Shown here piece after piece: positions 16,227 to 25,919 of a DNA stretch of 32,000 bases. The notes beneath the pieces are model-generated. The model saw only the letters and a list, made by a program, of their open reading frames with translations, made no database searches and was not told where the DNA came from. Both the position numbers and the translations under genes were made by a program. Each line of letters starts with the position of its first letter. Position 1 is the first letter of the stretch. The DNA comes from Hoeflea sp. BRH_c9 (lineage in GTDB: Bacteria > Pseudomonadota > Alphaproteobacteria > Rhizobiales > Rhizobiaceae): the NCBI GenBank assembly GCA_000961635.1, contig LADQ01000263.1, positions 1 through 32,000 on the forward strand, given 5' to 3'.

Positions 16227-18992
16227 ATGAACGAGATAAGCCTGGAAACAGTAGCGGGAAAACTCAACTCCGTCGGCTATGACGCCTTCATGAAGGCCTT
16301 GAGGCAGGCCAAGACGGCAGGCAACCGCAATGTCGAACTGGCCCACTGGCTCTTGCACATCGTGCAGAACGAGCGGACCGACGTGGCGCATACGCTCGCC
16401 CATCTGGGCATCGACAAGTCCGCCGTTCTCGCGGAACTGGCGGCCACGACGTCCGGCTTCAAATCCAATGAAACCGAGATGCCGGGTGTCTCCACCCAGA
16501 TCATCGATCTGCTGGACCGGGGCTGGCACTATGCAACGCTGCTGTTTGGCGAACTCCAGATCCGCAGCGGGCATTTGCTGGTTGCCGCACTCAAATCACC
16601 CAACATCAGACGGTCGATCTCGTCGGCCTCGCGCAGTCTCGGCGCCATTGACCCCGACAAGCTGATTGCACAGCATCGGGAGTTCTGGCAGCGGTCGGAC
16701 GAGTCCAATCTCAGGCCAATGGATGGGTTTTCGCCCAGCGGCCAGCCGGATGGCGACGAGGCCGGGCTGTCCGAAGGGAAGGGTACAACCGCACTCGACC
16801 GGTTTTCAATTGACATGACGGCGCAGGCCGCTTCGGGGAAACTCGACCCGATTGTCGGTCGGGACGAAGAGATACGGCAAATCATCGACGTGCTTTCGAG
16901 GCGGCGGCAGAACAACCCGATTCTGACCGGCGAGGCAGGCGTCGGAAAAACCGCCGTCGTGGAGGGATTCGCGCATTGCATTGTCTCTGGCGATGTCCCC
17001 CCGGCCTTGCGCAATGTCCGGCTTCTGGCGCTTGATATCGGGCTGATGCAGGCCGGCGCGTCGCTCAAAGGCGAGTTCGAGCAGCGATTGCGTTCGGTCA
17101 TTGATGAGGTTCAGTCGTCTCCGACGCCGATCATCCTGTTCATTGATGAAGCCCATACGCTGGTCGGCGCCGGTGGGGCGCAGGGGACGGGCGACGCCGC
17201 CAACCTGCTCAAGCCAGCGCTTGCCCGCGGCACCCTGCGCACGATTGGGGCAACGACCTGGGCCGAGTACCGCCAGTATTTCGAGAAAGATCCGGCTCTG
17301 ACGCGGCGCTTTCAACCCGTGCATGTGGACGAGCCCTCCATCGAGAAATGCTGCTACATGCTGCGCGGCATTCTGGGACCGATGGAGAAACATCACAACG
17401 TCCGGATCTCCGATGCGGCGCTCGTCGCCGCGGTGCAATTGTCGGCGCGCTATATTCCGGCGCGGCAGTTGCCTGACAAGGCGGTCAGCCTGCTCGACAC
17501 GGCCTGCGCCCGCGTCGCCATCAGTCAAAGCACCACGCCAGCAGCACTGGCCGACATAAAGGTTGCCATTGAAGCGGCCCGGAAAGAACTCGATGCTCTT
17601 GGCAATGAGGGTGAATTGGGTGGCAGCAATCCGGAGAGAATTGAAGAACTCCAACAGGTCATAGCCGAAAAGGAAGCGCAATTCGCCGAACGGCAGGCGG
17701 CCTACGACAAGGAAAAGGCGCTGGTCGACGAGATCATCGCCGCGCGTTCCGCGCTTCGCGCCACCACTGCGCCGCAGCCCGAGCTTCCGGAAGCTGCAGA
17801 CATTGTTGCTGAAGTGCAGGGGGAAGAGAGCGTCTCCCCGGAGGAACCGGCGGAGCAGGCGGCTTCGCCTGAGGCTGATCCCGGTGATGTCGCCGATCAG
17901 CCCCCCCTCGAAACCGGGGCGCGGCTTGAAGATCTCAACAAATCACTGCGCGACATCAATGACGACGAACGCATGGTCTACGCGCATGTGGACGAACAGG
18001 CCATTGCCGCCGTCGTGTCCGCCTGGACCGGCATTCCTGTCGGTCGGATGGTGCGCGACGAAATCCAGTCGATCCTCAAACTGTCGGAAACGCTGAACAA
18101 GCGGGTGATCGGGCAGGCGCATGGCATCGACATGATCACCCGCCGGATCGAGACCAGCCGCGCCAAGCTCGACAATCCGAACAAGCCGATTGGCGTGTTC
18201 ATGCTGTGCGGGCCGTCCGGGGTCGGCAAGACCGAGACCGCGCTGGCGCTGGCCGAAGCGATTTATGGCGGCGAGCAGAACATCATCACCATCAACATGA
18301 GCGAATTCCAGGAAGCCCATACGGTGTCGCTGCTCAAGGGAGCGCCTCCGGGCTATGTCGGATACGGCGAGGGCGGACGGCTGACGGAAGCCGTGCGGCG
18401 CAAGCCCTACAGCGTCGTGCTTCTCGATGAGGTCGAGAAGGCTCACCCCGACGTGCACGAGCTGTTCTTTCAGGTGTTCGACAAGGGACGCATGGAAGAC
18501 GGCACCGGCCGGGTGATCGATTTCAAGAACACCTTGATCATCCTGACCTCCAATGTCGGAACCGAGGCCATCATGCAACTTGCCGCCGAAGGCAAGACCC
18601 GGCCTGACGTAGAGGAACTGTCGAAAGCGCTTCGCCCCTATCTTCTGCAGGTGTTCCCGCCGGCCTTGCTCGGGCGCATTGTCACGATCCCCTATTTTCC
18701 GCTGTCGCAGGACATGCTCGGCGGGATTGTCAAACTGCAGCTTGAGCAGATCAAGCGGCGGGTGCGCGACAATCACAACGCAGAGCTGATTTGCACCGAC
18801 GGGCTGATCGATTACATCGTTTCATGCTGCAACGACCCGGATTCCGGCGGCCGCATGATCGACAACATCATCACCAACACATTGCTGCCCGATCTTGCCC
18901 GGCATTTTCTGCACAGTTCCATGGAGCAGGCGGAATTCAAGACGGTCACAGTCGACCACAAGGATGGCAACTACACCTATGCGCTGCAATAG
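16227..18992 (+). CDS. clpV: ClpV/TssH, sheath-recycling AAA+ ATPase
   Basis: A 921-residue ClpB-type ATPase that extracts and recycles contracted TssB/TssC sheath in the cytoplasm. It has a Clp N-terminal domain (about 10-160), a first AAA+ module with Walker A GEAGVGKT (235-242) and Walker [11 protein letters not shown], a coiled-coil middle domain, and a second AAA+ module with Walker A GPSGVGKT (662-669) and Walker [14 protein letters not shown]. An acidic, Pro/Ala/Glu-rich stretch of about 35-40 residues (around 527-567) lengthens the middle region and looks like a flexible insertion. The ATG at 16227 was chosen over a GTG at 16194 overlapping tssG because it has a GGGGGG site 5-7 bases upstream and gives the normal N-terminus. 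Confidence 0.96.
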   Translation: MNEISLETVAGKLNSVGYDAFMKALRQAKTAGNRNVELAHWLLHIVQNERTDVAHTLAHLGIDKSAVLAELAATTSGFKSNETEMPGVSTQIIDLLDRGWHYATLLFGELQIRSGHLLVAALKSPNIRRSISSASRSLGAIDPDKLIAQHREFWQRSDESNLRPMDGFSPSGQPDGDEAGLSEGKGTTALDRFSIDMTAQAASGKLDPIVGRDEEIRQIIDVLSRRRQNNPILTGEAGVGKTAVVEGFAHCIVSGDVPPALRNVRLLALDIGLMQAGASLKGEFEQRLRSVIDEVQSSPTPIILFIDEAHTLVGAGGAQGTGDAANLLKPALARGTLRTIGATTWAEYRQYFEKDPALTRRFQPVHVDEPSIEKCCYMLRGILGPMEKHHNVRISDAALVAAVQLSARYIPARQLPDKAVSLLDTACARVAISQSTTPAALADIKVAIEAARKELDALGNEGELGGSNPERIEELQQVIAEKEAQFAERQAAYDKEKALVDEIIAARSALRATTAPQPELPEAADIVAEVQGEESVSPEEPAEQAASPEADPGDVADQPPLETGARLEDLNKSLRDINDDERMVYAHVDEQAIAAVVSAWTGIPVGRMVRDEIQSILKLSETLNKRVIGQAHGIDMITRRIETSRAKLDNPNKPIGVFMLCGPSGVGKTETALALAEAIYGGEQNIITINMSEFQEAHTVSLLKGAPPGYVGYGEGGRLTEAVRRKPYSVVLLDEVEKAHPDVHELFFQVFDKGRMEDGTGRVIDFKNTLIILTSNVGTEAIMQLAAEGKTRPDVEELSKALRPYLLQVFPPALLGRIVTIPYFPLSQDMLGGIVKLQLEQIKRRVRDNHNAELICTDGLIDYIVSCCNDPDSGGRMIDNIITNTLLPDLARHFLHSSMEQAEFKTVTVDHKDGNYTYALQ

Positions 18993-19215
18993 GGGGAGCT
19001 CCGGATTTTCGCACAGCGCGGAATTGATGCGGACAGTTCTAAACGGCAAAATCGCGAGGCGGACCTGAGCCAAGAAACCGCGATGTCGCGCCTGATCATC
19101 CGCACATCACCTGATGCGTGGCGACAAATATCCGTCGTTTCCGATTGACACGGATGCCATAGCCCGCAACCAATATGGCGGGTTCCATAGGTCACAGGAT
19201 GTGGAATAAACTGAC

Positions 19216-20472
19216 ATGAAGTCGATTGCGCTTTCGATCACCAACTTGGACAGGTTGCCCGATGGGGGCCCCTTGAGCTACCGCTCCGATGGCCGTCCGT
19301 TTGAAATTGGCCGCGACAGCGCAAGCGACTGGACCTTGCCCGATCCGAAGCTTTTCATTTCGGCGCGGCACTGCGATATCCAGTTCGATGGTCAGGATTT
19401 CGTGCTCAATGATATTTCGCGCAACGGCACTTTTCTCAATGGATCTCATCAAAGGGTGAAAAGCCCTTACAGATTGCAATCGGGCGACCAGCTTGCAATT
19501 GGCGATTATGTGATTTCGGTGCAGATCAACGATGTGCAGCAGCCCGCATCGGGGGGACATGCCGGTGATGCGTGGATGTCGGCGGGACCGACAGCGCTGC
19601 CCGATGATGATGATATCTGGGGCGCGGCAACCGCCGGCCCGGCGCCGGTGGATCGCAGCGTCTTCAAGCCCAAGCGGGTGAACCAGCCGGTTCATCCGGA
19701 TTTTGTCAAATCGCACCTCGACCTGCCGCCAGCCCGGTCGAATGAGGATCCTTTCGCGCCACAGCAAGTACGGCCGACGCCGGGCGCCAATCCGTTTGCG
19801 CCGGCGGTCGCCGACGAATTTCCACAAGCGCCGCAACCGAACATACCGCCAAGCCCGGCGCCGCTCCGGCCCGAGGGCAGGGTGGCGTCAGCTTCGGCAT
19901 CCAATGACATGCTCGCGGCGTTCAAGCTTGGCGCGCGGTTGCCATCGCATGCTTTGTCGAACCGCAATGGCCAGGAAGTGGCCCAGGAAATCGGCGCCAT
20001 GATGCTGTTGATTGCCGAGCAGACAGCGCTTCTGCTCAAGGCGCGCGCCTCGGCCAAGGCGATGGTGCGGACCACCGATCGCACAGTCATTGGCGCGCTC
20101 GACAACAACCCTCTCAAATTCATGGCCGATCCGGTGGAGGCGCTGGAGGCGATGCTGTCGAAGGATCGTTCCGGCTATCTCGACGGCATGCGTGCATTCC
20201 GCGAGGCTTTTGAAGATATCAAGTCGCACGAATTGGCGACCTATTCCGCCATGCAGAAGGCATTGTCGAGATTGCTTGCCGATCTGTCGCCGGAGTCGAT
20301 CGAAGCCAAGGTCGAGAAATCGACGTTTTCCAACACGAAAGCCAAGGCATGGGAAACATTTGTCCAACGCTGGGACGCCAAGGTCGAAGCCCATGAGAAC
20401 GGCATGCTGGACGTCTTCCTGTTGTATTTCTCCGAGGCCTATCAAGAGGCGACGGGTAAAAAGCGGAAATAA
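19216..20472 (+). CDS. tagH: TagH/Fha, FHA-domain T6SS activator
   Basis: A 418-residue protein with an N-terminal forkhead-associated domain (about 8-100) that binds phosphothreonine: G32-R33, S49-ARH52 and N70-G71...N75-G76 are all in place. A long proline-rich linker (about 125-225, with repeated FAPQ/NPFAP-like stretches) leads to the C-terminal type VI FHA domain, starting near DMLAAFKLGARL and ending FLLYFSEAYQEATGKK. In the threonine-phosphorylation pathway PpkA phosphorylates Fha (or a partner) to switch on assembly and PppA reverses it; both are encoded further right. A 223-base gap precedes it and its ribosome-binding site is weak. Confidence 0.93.
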   Translation: MKSIALSITNLDRLPDGGPLSYRSDGRPFEIGRDSASDWTLPDPKLFISARHCDIQFDGQDFVLNDISRNGTFLNGSHQRVKSPYRLQSGDQLAIGDYVISVQINDVQQPASGGHAGDAWMSAGPTALPDDDDIWGAATAGPAPVDRSVFKPKRVNQPVHPDFVKSHLDLPPARSNEDPFAPQQVRPTPGANPFAPAVADEFPQAPQPNIPPSPAPLRPEGRVASASASNDMLAAFKLGARLPSHALSNRNGQEVAQEIGAMMLLIAEQTALLLKARASAKAMVRTTDRTVIGALDNNPLKFMADPVEALEAMLSKDRSGYLDGMRAFREAFEDIKSHELATYSAMQKALSRLLADLSPESIEAKVEKSTFSNTKAKAWETFVQRWDAKVEAHENGMLDVFLLYFSEAYQEATGKKRK

Positions 20473-20608
20473 CAGTTCCCGTCACGGTGGGGCACTTGTT
20501 CATCAATAGACTGCATTGAATTTGGTTGAAGCGGGAAGTTTGTTTCTTTAGGCTTTAGCATGGCTTTGACGGTTTGCTGTTGAAATAGCAGGGCAGCTGA
20601 GGAACAGC

Positions 20609-22324
20609 ATGCGTTCATCCACCGACATTGTATCGATCAGCACTGGACGGGAAACCATCCTGATCGGTCCATTGTCGGCATTTGGAGCGCAGGCGGCATC
20701 GACCGTGTTGCGCGACCGGTTCTCCATCATCCAGACGCTTGATGTTTTCGCGGGCCGCCCCAATGCGGAGCAATTGATCCGCCCGCATCTGCGGCGTTGG
20801 GGTGTGGATCCGGTGTCGTTGCGGGTTGCCACGCGTCAGACGCTGGTTCATGCGCTGGCGCGGTTGGCAAGCAACGGCTCGATCGGCATCGCCAAGGTTC
20901 CGGAGGTCACGCTCAGCTTTGCCGGCGCCAGCCTTGACGAGGATTTCAAGCAGGTTTCGGTGAAACCGATAACAGATGCGTCGTTGCCGCCGGACCTGTC
21001 GGACCGGATGATGCTCGTCTTCGAAATGTCGCCGCAATACATGGAGGGTGAAACCCGGCTGGCGTTCGAAAACGCAGTCCGGGATCTGGGCATGGGTCTC
21101 ATTGTCGGCGCGGTCGTCGCCTGGGTCGGCGCGCATTTCGTTCCCGGCGTCAACATCGCCATGCTGGCTTTCGACCTGTTTTTCCTTTCCGCCAGCGTGC
21201 TTCACGCGCTTGAACGGGCGCATGAGATTGTCTGCAACGTCCGGGACGCGAAATCCCGCGCTGAACTCAAACCGGCCGCCATCGCCATGGCCGCGGTATT
21301 ATCCATCCTGATTGTCGAAGGCGTGCTTGGACGCCTGCTCAGGGCCAAGGCCCTGACCAAGGGGGTAGGCAAGAAGGGCGGACATTCGGATGCCAAGCCG
21401 AGTTTGGGGAAGAAGGAGGAGAAATCCAGGAAAGTCGAAAGGCTTAGGATTAGCGCCATGCTTCCAGTGCAGAAGCAACCGGAATCCCAAATATGTCAAG
21501 CGCTTGCCAAGGAGCGCGCAGCAATTGAAAAAGCCATCGAGAACGCCGCACTTGCCAATGCGGCTTATGAAGATCTGAATGGTGCCGCAAACCTGCCAAA
21601 TGGTTGGCAAAGGGCTTCGGATGAAGACATGGAGGATCTGGGGCTTTTGGTCGATGGTGCCAAACTCACCGAGATCGAAGACCATCCTGATTTTAGAGCC
21701 GATGTTTTCAGCCGTATGGGGGCTGACGGTCAGAAAGAATATACGATTTCCTATCGTGGAACTGACCCCACACAAATCGATGATTGGCGGGAGAATGTTA
21801 AGCAAGGCCGAGGCAAAGATTCTGCTTACTACACCCGTGCAATACGTATAGCGGTTGAAGCCACAAACCTAAAACCTGGGCGGGTGCAGCTTGTCGGCCA
21901 TTCCCTGGGTGGCGGCATGGCATCGTCTGCATCAGTTGCCACGGGGGCTCCGGCCACCACATATAACGCCGCTGGTGTGCATCCGAACACGATCGCCAAC
22001 TTCAAGGATAAATTGAACAACGCCCCAATTGATGCATACTATATCAAGGGCGATATTTTGTCCGGTATCCAGGATCACAGCTTCGGAGCAATGCCTGAGG
22101 CGATCGGAAAAAGACTACCAATGTCGCCGGCTAAGAGTTTTGCGTTTTCGGACGCGTCGGGAGCAGCGTTGGCTGCTGCTTTGTCATTCGGTCCCATAGG
22201 TGTGATTGGCGGAACAGCGGCAGCCCGAGGTATACGTCTGCATTCGATGGAATCCGTGGATGCCGCGCTGGCTAACGCAAAGCAGAAAACAAAGGCGGAG
22301 CAAATGGAAAATGGCTGCAACTAG
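20609..22324 (+). CDS. Probable T6SS lipase effector with N-terminal delivery/membrane region
   Basis: A 571-residue protein embedded in the T6SS operon. The C-terminal third is a class-3-lipase-like alpha/beta hydrolase: strand YTISYRGTDPTQIDDW, nucleophile motif GHSLGG (Ser432), Asp482 in YYIKGDILSG, and His545 in IRLHSMESV form a plausible catalytic triad. This points to a phospholipase that attacks target-cell membranes. The N-terminal 260 residues match nothing I can name; they include two hydrophobic segments (about 165-200 and 225-250) and end in a lysine-rich linker (about 250-285). DNA encoding the C-terminal half is visibly less GC-rich than the N-terminal half. A GAGGA site lies 5 bases before the ATG. 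The stop overlaps the next gene, a likely immunity protein. Confidence 0.82.
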   Translation: MRSSTDIVSISTGRETILIGPLSAFGAQAASTVLRDRFSIIQTLDVFAGRPNAEQLIRPHLRRWGVDPVSLRVATRQTLVHALARLASNGSIGIAKVPEVTLSFAGASLDEDFKQVSVKPITDASLPPDLSDRMMLVFEMSPQYMEGETRLAFENAVRDLGMGLIVGAVVAWVGAHFVPGVNIAMLAFDLFFLSASVLHALERAHEIVCNVRDAKSRAELKPAAIAMAAVLSILIVEGVLGRLLRAKALTKGVGKKGGHSDAKPSLGKKEEKSRKVERLRISAMLPVQKQPESQICQALAKERAAIEKAIENAALANAAYEDLNGAANLPNGWQRASDEDMEDLGLLVDGAKLTEIEDHPDFRADVFSRMGADGQKEYTISYRGTDPTQIDDWRENVKQGRGKDSAYYTRAIRIAVEATNLKPGRVQLVGHSLGGGMASSASVATGAPATTYNAAGVHPNTIANFKDKLNNAPIDAYYIKGDILSGIQDHSFGAMPEAIGKRLPMSPAKSFAFSDASGAALAAALSFGPIGVIGGTAAARGIRLHSMESVDAALANAKQKTKAEQMENGCN

Positions 22325-22820
22325 TCTGGGGAATAATTTATGGTTCAGGATCATTTCTGTTTTTATATTGATGATTTGTTTCGTTGGCGGGATCGCGACA
22401 ATGAATGCTGAGGCTTTTGATCGTGACGCGAAAGGTCCGGACGGATTCCATGCTATCTTCTGGGCGATTGAATCCTTGGATCAGGAAGCTGTGGAAGGAT
22501 ATCTGGATGCAGGCGTCAGTATCGAGGTCAAAGGATATGCGGATTCAACGCCGGCCTTGGTTGCTGCATCGGGAGATGTTTGGGATATATGTCTCTTTTT
22601 GATCCAAAGAGGCGCTGACGTGAGGGTGGCGAGCAAGACCGGTATGACCATTCCGTGGCGTGTGCATAGTTCGCGCGTCACACGGTCCTCACAAACAGGC
22701 AAGGCTCTTGAGGCAGTTGAGCAGATATTGCAGAAACAGGGCCTCATGGACAATCTTCTTGATCCTCGCGTTGTGAAGGAAATGGTCAAGGCAGGGAAGT
22801 GGCCACCCGTGAACTGGTAA
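22311..22820 (+). CDS. Ankyrin-repeat-like membrane/periplasmic immunity protein
   Basis: A 169-residue protein whose start overlaps the lipase stop by 14 bases. The N-terminus (about 10-33) is a hydrophobic signal peptide or anchor ending near TMNA, so the rest should be periplasmic. Residues about 44-110 resemble ankyrin repeats: AIFWAIESLDQEAVEGYLDAG, then TPALVAASGDVWDICLFLIQRGADVRV. Ankyrin-type solenoids recur among effector immunity proteins, and periplasmic placement fits protection against a phospholipase delivered to the periplasm. The ATG at 22311 was chosen over upstream frames because it directly yields the signal peptide. The first line of this gene is strikingly AT-rich (18 G/C in bases 22321-22380). 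The function is inferred from position. Confidence 0.75.
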   Translation: MAATSLGNNLWFRIISVFILMICFVGGIATMNAEAFDRDAKGPDGFHAIFWAIESLDQEAVEGYLDAGVSIEVKGYADSTPALVAASGDVWDICLFLIQRGADVRVASKTGMTIPWRVHSSRVTRSSQTGKALEAVEQILQKQGLMDNLLDPRVVKEMVKAGKWPPVNW

Positions 22821-23081
22821 GCAGCCTCAGTCTGATCATCCCTTAGGTTGTATTCAGGTGCGGGGCTCTCTCGGGGGATCTCTGTTGCTGTCGATTTCGC
22901 GCCGATTGCGTTACAGGGACTGCCTTCATGTCTCGAACTTTCTTAATTTTCAATAATATACAAGATTCCACAAAAAAGAATTTTTGATGGTAAGTTAGGA
23001 CAGTCTTTAGTTGAACAAATAGTCAAGTGTTTGATAGCGTGTTGTCAGGTTTGACAGAAACCTGATGGGGGATCGCATCGC
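22821..23081 (+). other. AT-rich intergenic leader upstream of tssK
   Basis: A 261-base gap inside the otherwise tight operon, with a run of A/T-rich sequence at about 22935-22990. It may mark the right edge of the inserted lipase/immunity module and may hold an internal promoter: a TATACA (22957-22962) is a possible -10, but no good -35 lies upstream. No gene or clear terminator is seen. Confidence 0.5.
23045..23065 (+). promoter_or_regulatory. Perfect inverted repeat just upstream of the tssK ribosome-binding site
   Basis: TCAGGTTT (23045-23052) and AAACCTGA (23058-23065) are exact complements around a 5-base loop. The GGGGG-containing ribosome-binding site (about 23066-23071) abuts the right arm and the ATG is at 23082. 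It could be a repressor operator or an RNA hairpin that modulates tssK translation. Seen directly; role unknown. Confidence 0.45.
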
Positions 23082-24413
23082 ATGTCATGGTACAGCAAGG
23101 TTGTTTGGTCCGAAGGCCTTTTTCTGCGTCAGCACCACCTTCAGCAGAATGACCGTTATGTCGAACATCTGCTTGATCTTCGCGTGCGCCACACGACCCC
23201 CTATCCCTGGGGATTTGCGTCGATCGAGATCGATCGCGATCTGGCCCAGCAGAACAAGTTCGGTATCAGGCGCGCGTCGGGGATTTTCCAGGATGGAACG
23301 CCGTTCGATCTCGGCGAGACCTCGCCGGTTCCCACGCCGGTGGATGTGCCCGAGGGGTCGGAGCGGCGCTACGTCTATCTGACCTTGCCGGGCATCGAGC
23401 CCAATGAACGCGAAATCGACATGCCCCAGGGCAAGAGCGGCAGCCGCTTCACCCGCTCGCTGGAACGGGTAATGGATTCATCGTCGGGCATGCATGTCGA
23501 GGAAGAGATCGAAATCGCCCATCCCAGGGTGGAGATCGCCATCAGCGAGGTGCCCAAGCCGCGCTACAACAATCTGTTGATTTCCCGCATTGTCGAGGTC
23601 CGCGACAAGACCATTCTGCTTGACGACACGATTGCGCCGCCGGTGCTGATCTGCCACGCCCATCCGGTGCCGATGGGATGGCTCGATCGGGTGATCGGCT
23701 GGGTCGAAACAAGGCTAGAATCGCTGGCGCGCTACGCCACCGACCCAAGTTCGGGCGGTGGCCTGCAGGCCTATGATTACTTCATGCTGCAGATGCTCAA
23801 CCGCGAAATCAACGTGCTCAAGCATTATCGCGCTTCCAAATATGTTCACCCGGAGCAGCTCTACATCGAATTTCTGCGGCTGGCGGGGGAGTTGTCGACA
23901 TTCTCGGGAAGCCGCCTCGTGCCGGAGTTTCCCAGATACGACCATGACAATCTGGCCGAGGTGTTCGCGCCACTGCTCAACACCATTCAGCGCCTGCTCA
24001 GCCTCGATATCGGCCGCGCCATCCGGCTTGACCTGACCGAGGTCCGGGCCAACGCCTATGTCGCCAATGTCAACGACCGGACCCTGTTCAGCAAGGCGAC
24101 ATTCATCATTGAGGTGGCAGCCTCGATGCCGTTGTCGCAGATCCAGATGCAATTCCCCGAATTGGTCAAGGTCGGGCCCAACACCAAGATGAAGGAGATC
24201 GTCCAGACCCATCTTCCCGGTATTGCGGTTGTCCACATGCCGACGCCGCCACGGCAAATCCGGACCATTACTGATCATGTCTATTTTCAGTTGGAGAAAA
24301 ACACGCCATTGTGGCCGGAATTCAGCGTGGCAAGCGGGTTGGCCATGCATTTCGCCGGCAATTGGCCGGATCTTCAGCTCGAACTATGGGCGATACTGGA
24401 TGATCGGCAATGA
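23082..24413 (+). CDS. tssK: TssK, baseplate-to-membrane-complex connector (ImpJ/VasE)
   Basis: A 443-residue protein with the diagnostic opening MSWYSKVVWSEGLFLRQHH and QQNDRYVEHLL (about 1-31). Later landmarks include LPGIEPNEREI, the YDYFMLQMLNREINVLKHY segment, and a C-terminal region with PPRQIRTITDHVYFQLEK then the LWPEF strand. TssK links the baseplate wedges to TssL and TssM in the inner membrane. The stop overlaps the tssL start by 4 bases (ATGA). Confidence 0.96.
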   Translation: MSWYSKVVWSEGLFLRQHHLQQNDRYVEHLLDLRVRHTTPYPWGFASIEIDRDLAQQNKFGIRRASGIFQDGTPFDLGETSPVPTPVDVPEGSERRYVYLTLPGIEPNEREIDMPQGKSGSRFTRSLERVMDSSSGMHVEEEIEIAHPRVEIAISEVPKPRYNNLLISRIVEVRDKTILLDDTIAPPVLICHAHPVPMGWLDRVIGWVETRLESLARYATDPSSGGGLQAYDYFMLQMLNREINVLKHYRASKYVHPEQLYIEFLRLAGELSTFSGSRLVPEFPRYDHDNLAEVFAPLLNTIQRLLSLDIGRAIRLDLTEVRANAYVANVNDRTLFSKATFIIEVAASMPLSQIQMQFPELVKVGPNTKMKEIVQTHLPGIAVVHMPTPPRQIRTITDHVYFQLEKNTPLWPEFSVASGLAMHFAGNWPDLQLELWAILDDRQ

Positions 24414-25888
24414 GCAATTCTGACGATCCCTTCGGCGCCAACAATGGCAACAAAACGGTGATCCGCCCGCGGCCGGGCGGAGCCTCGGGCCAGTCCGGCT
24501 TCGGCGCGGGGTCGGCAAGTTCGGGGTCGACAGTGTTCTCGAACCAACCCTTTGGCTCGCCCGCCGCGAATTTGAGTGGTCCGACCGACTGGGTGTCGCA
24601 GCAGTCGCCCGAATATGCGCCGAAACAGGTGCAGCCGAGACCCACGCGCAAGATACCGCTCAATGTCGCCATCGCCGCTCACAGCAACGCCGAGGTCAAA
24701 ACCACCAATCCCATCACCCAGGCGGCGGTTCCATTGCTGGTGCTCTTGGGCCGGTTGCGGCAGCTGGTCGTGGACATGGACGCGGTGCCGCTGATGCAGC
24801 ATGTGGCGCGCTCCATCAACGAATTCGAACGGACGCTGCTGGCCCGTGGCATCGACCAGGAGCAGGTGCAGATCGCCAAATACACCCTGTGCGCCACGGC
24901 CGACGACATCGTCCAGAATCTGCCGGGAACCGAAAAGCACGTCTGGCTGCAATATTCCATGCTGGCCCAGTTCTTTGGCGCGCGGACGTCCGGAACGGTG
25001 CTGTTTGACAAGATCCGCCAGCTGCTGGCCAATCCGACCGTCTATTACGACCTGCTGGAGCTCATTCATTCGTGCCTGTCGCTTGGATTTGAAGGGCAGT
25101 ATCGCGCCGCGGCGGGCGGCGACATCGAATTGCAGCGGATTCGCCGCGATGTGTTTCAGACGCTCAGGACCGTGAAGCCGCGCGGGACGGACGAGATTTC
25201 CCCGCGCTGGCGTGGCGTCGTCACCAGGATGCGGGTTGCGGGCGAGGGCATGCCGCTCTGGGCGATTGGCGCTCTGGCGCTGGCGTTTCTGGCGGGCGTC
25301 TACATGCTGCTCAGGTTCATCATCGCCGGCGAAGGCGACGCCATGGCGCAAACCATGGTGCAGCTTCATCCCAAGACAGCCATTGAAATCCGCCGAGAGG
25401 AATTCAAGCCGCTGGTGACCGAGGTATTTGAAGCCGACAAGGCCCAGCTCGAACGCATTCGCGAAGCTCTGGCGCCGGAAATTGAAGAGGGCCTGGCGGA
25501 TGCGTTCATCAAGGGCGAAAAAATCGTGCTGACCGTCAGCAATGTGCTGTTGTTTCCGTCGGGCAGCGCCGATGTCACCCCCGAGTTCGAGCCGCTGGCG
25601 AACCGGATTGCCGTCGCTCTGGACAAGGAGCCCGGACCCATCAACATCGTCGGGCACACAGACAATGTGAAGCTTCGCGCCACCAGCCGGTTCAAGTCGA
25701 ATTACGATCTGTCGGTGGCGCGCGCCGAATCCGTCGCGGGCCTGATCCGGAAGTTCATAGCCGAAGCTGACCGGATCACCGTGATCGGCAAGGGGGAAGA
25801 CGAGCCGGTCGCCAGCAACGATACGGCGGAGGATCGGGCCAAGAACCGGCGGGTCGAGATCAACATACCGAGGGAGGAATCGCTTTGA
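24410..25888 (+). CDS. tssL: TssL, inner-membrane protein with C-terminal OmpA domain
   Basis: A 492-residue extended TssL. A Gly/Ser/Pro-rich N-terminal tail (about 1-85) precedes the cytoplasmic DotU-like domain (about 90-265; NPITQAAVPLLVLLGRLRQL, with YTLCATADDIVQN and WLQYSMLAQFFG). One transmembrane helix (about 283-306) is followed by a periplasmic OmpA-like peptidoglycan-binding domain (about 375-490), with LLFPSGSADV, VGHTDNV and the DRAKNRRVEI end. Members with this fusion anchor the membrane complex to the cell wall directly. It is coupled to tssK by a 4-base overlap and is 31 bases before tssM. Confidence 0.96.
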   Translation: MSNSDDPFGANNGNKTVIRPRPGGASGQSGFGAGSASSGSTVFSNQPFGSPAANLSGPTDWVSQQSPEYAPKQVQPRPTRKIPLNVAIAAHSNAEVKTTNPITQAAVPLLVLLGRLRQLVVDMDAVPLMQHVARSINEFERTLLARGIDQEQVQIAKYTLCATADDIVQNLPGTEKHVWLQYSMLAQFFGARTSGTVLFDKIRQLLANPTVYYDLLELIHSCLSLGFEGQYRAAAGGDIELQRIRRDVFQTLRTVKPRGTDEISPRWRGVVTRMRVAGEGMPLWAIGALALAFLAGVYMLLRFIIAGEGDAMAQTMVQLHPKTAIEIRREEFKPLVTEVFEADKAQLERIREALAPEIEEGLADAFIKGEKIVLTVSNVLLFPSGSADVTPEFEPLANRIAVALDKEPGPINIVGHTDNVKLRATSRFKSNYDLSVARAESVAGLIRKFIAEADRITVIGKGEDEPVASNDTAEDRAKNRRVEINIPREESL

Positions 25889-25919
25889 GCGGAGATTCCA
25901 AGCTGAAGGCAGACACTTG

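Noticed and set aside
19145-19150. TTGACA, a perfect -35 hexamer upstream of tagH
   Set aside because: The bases 17 downstream (AACCAA) are not a -10 element, and the nearest candidate (CAATAT) needs a spacer of 20.
20566-20571. TTGACG as a promoter for the lipase gene
   Set aside because: No -10 element lies at 16-18 bases downstream.
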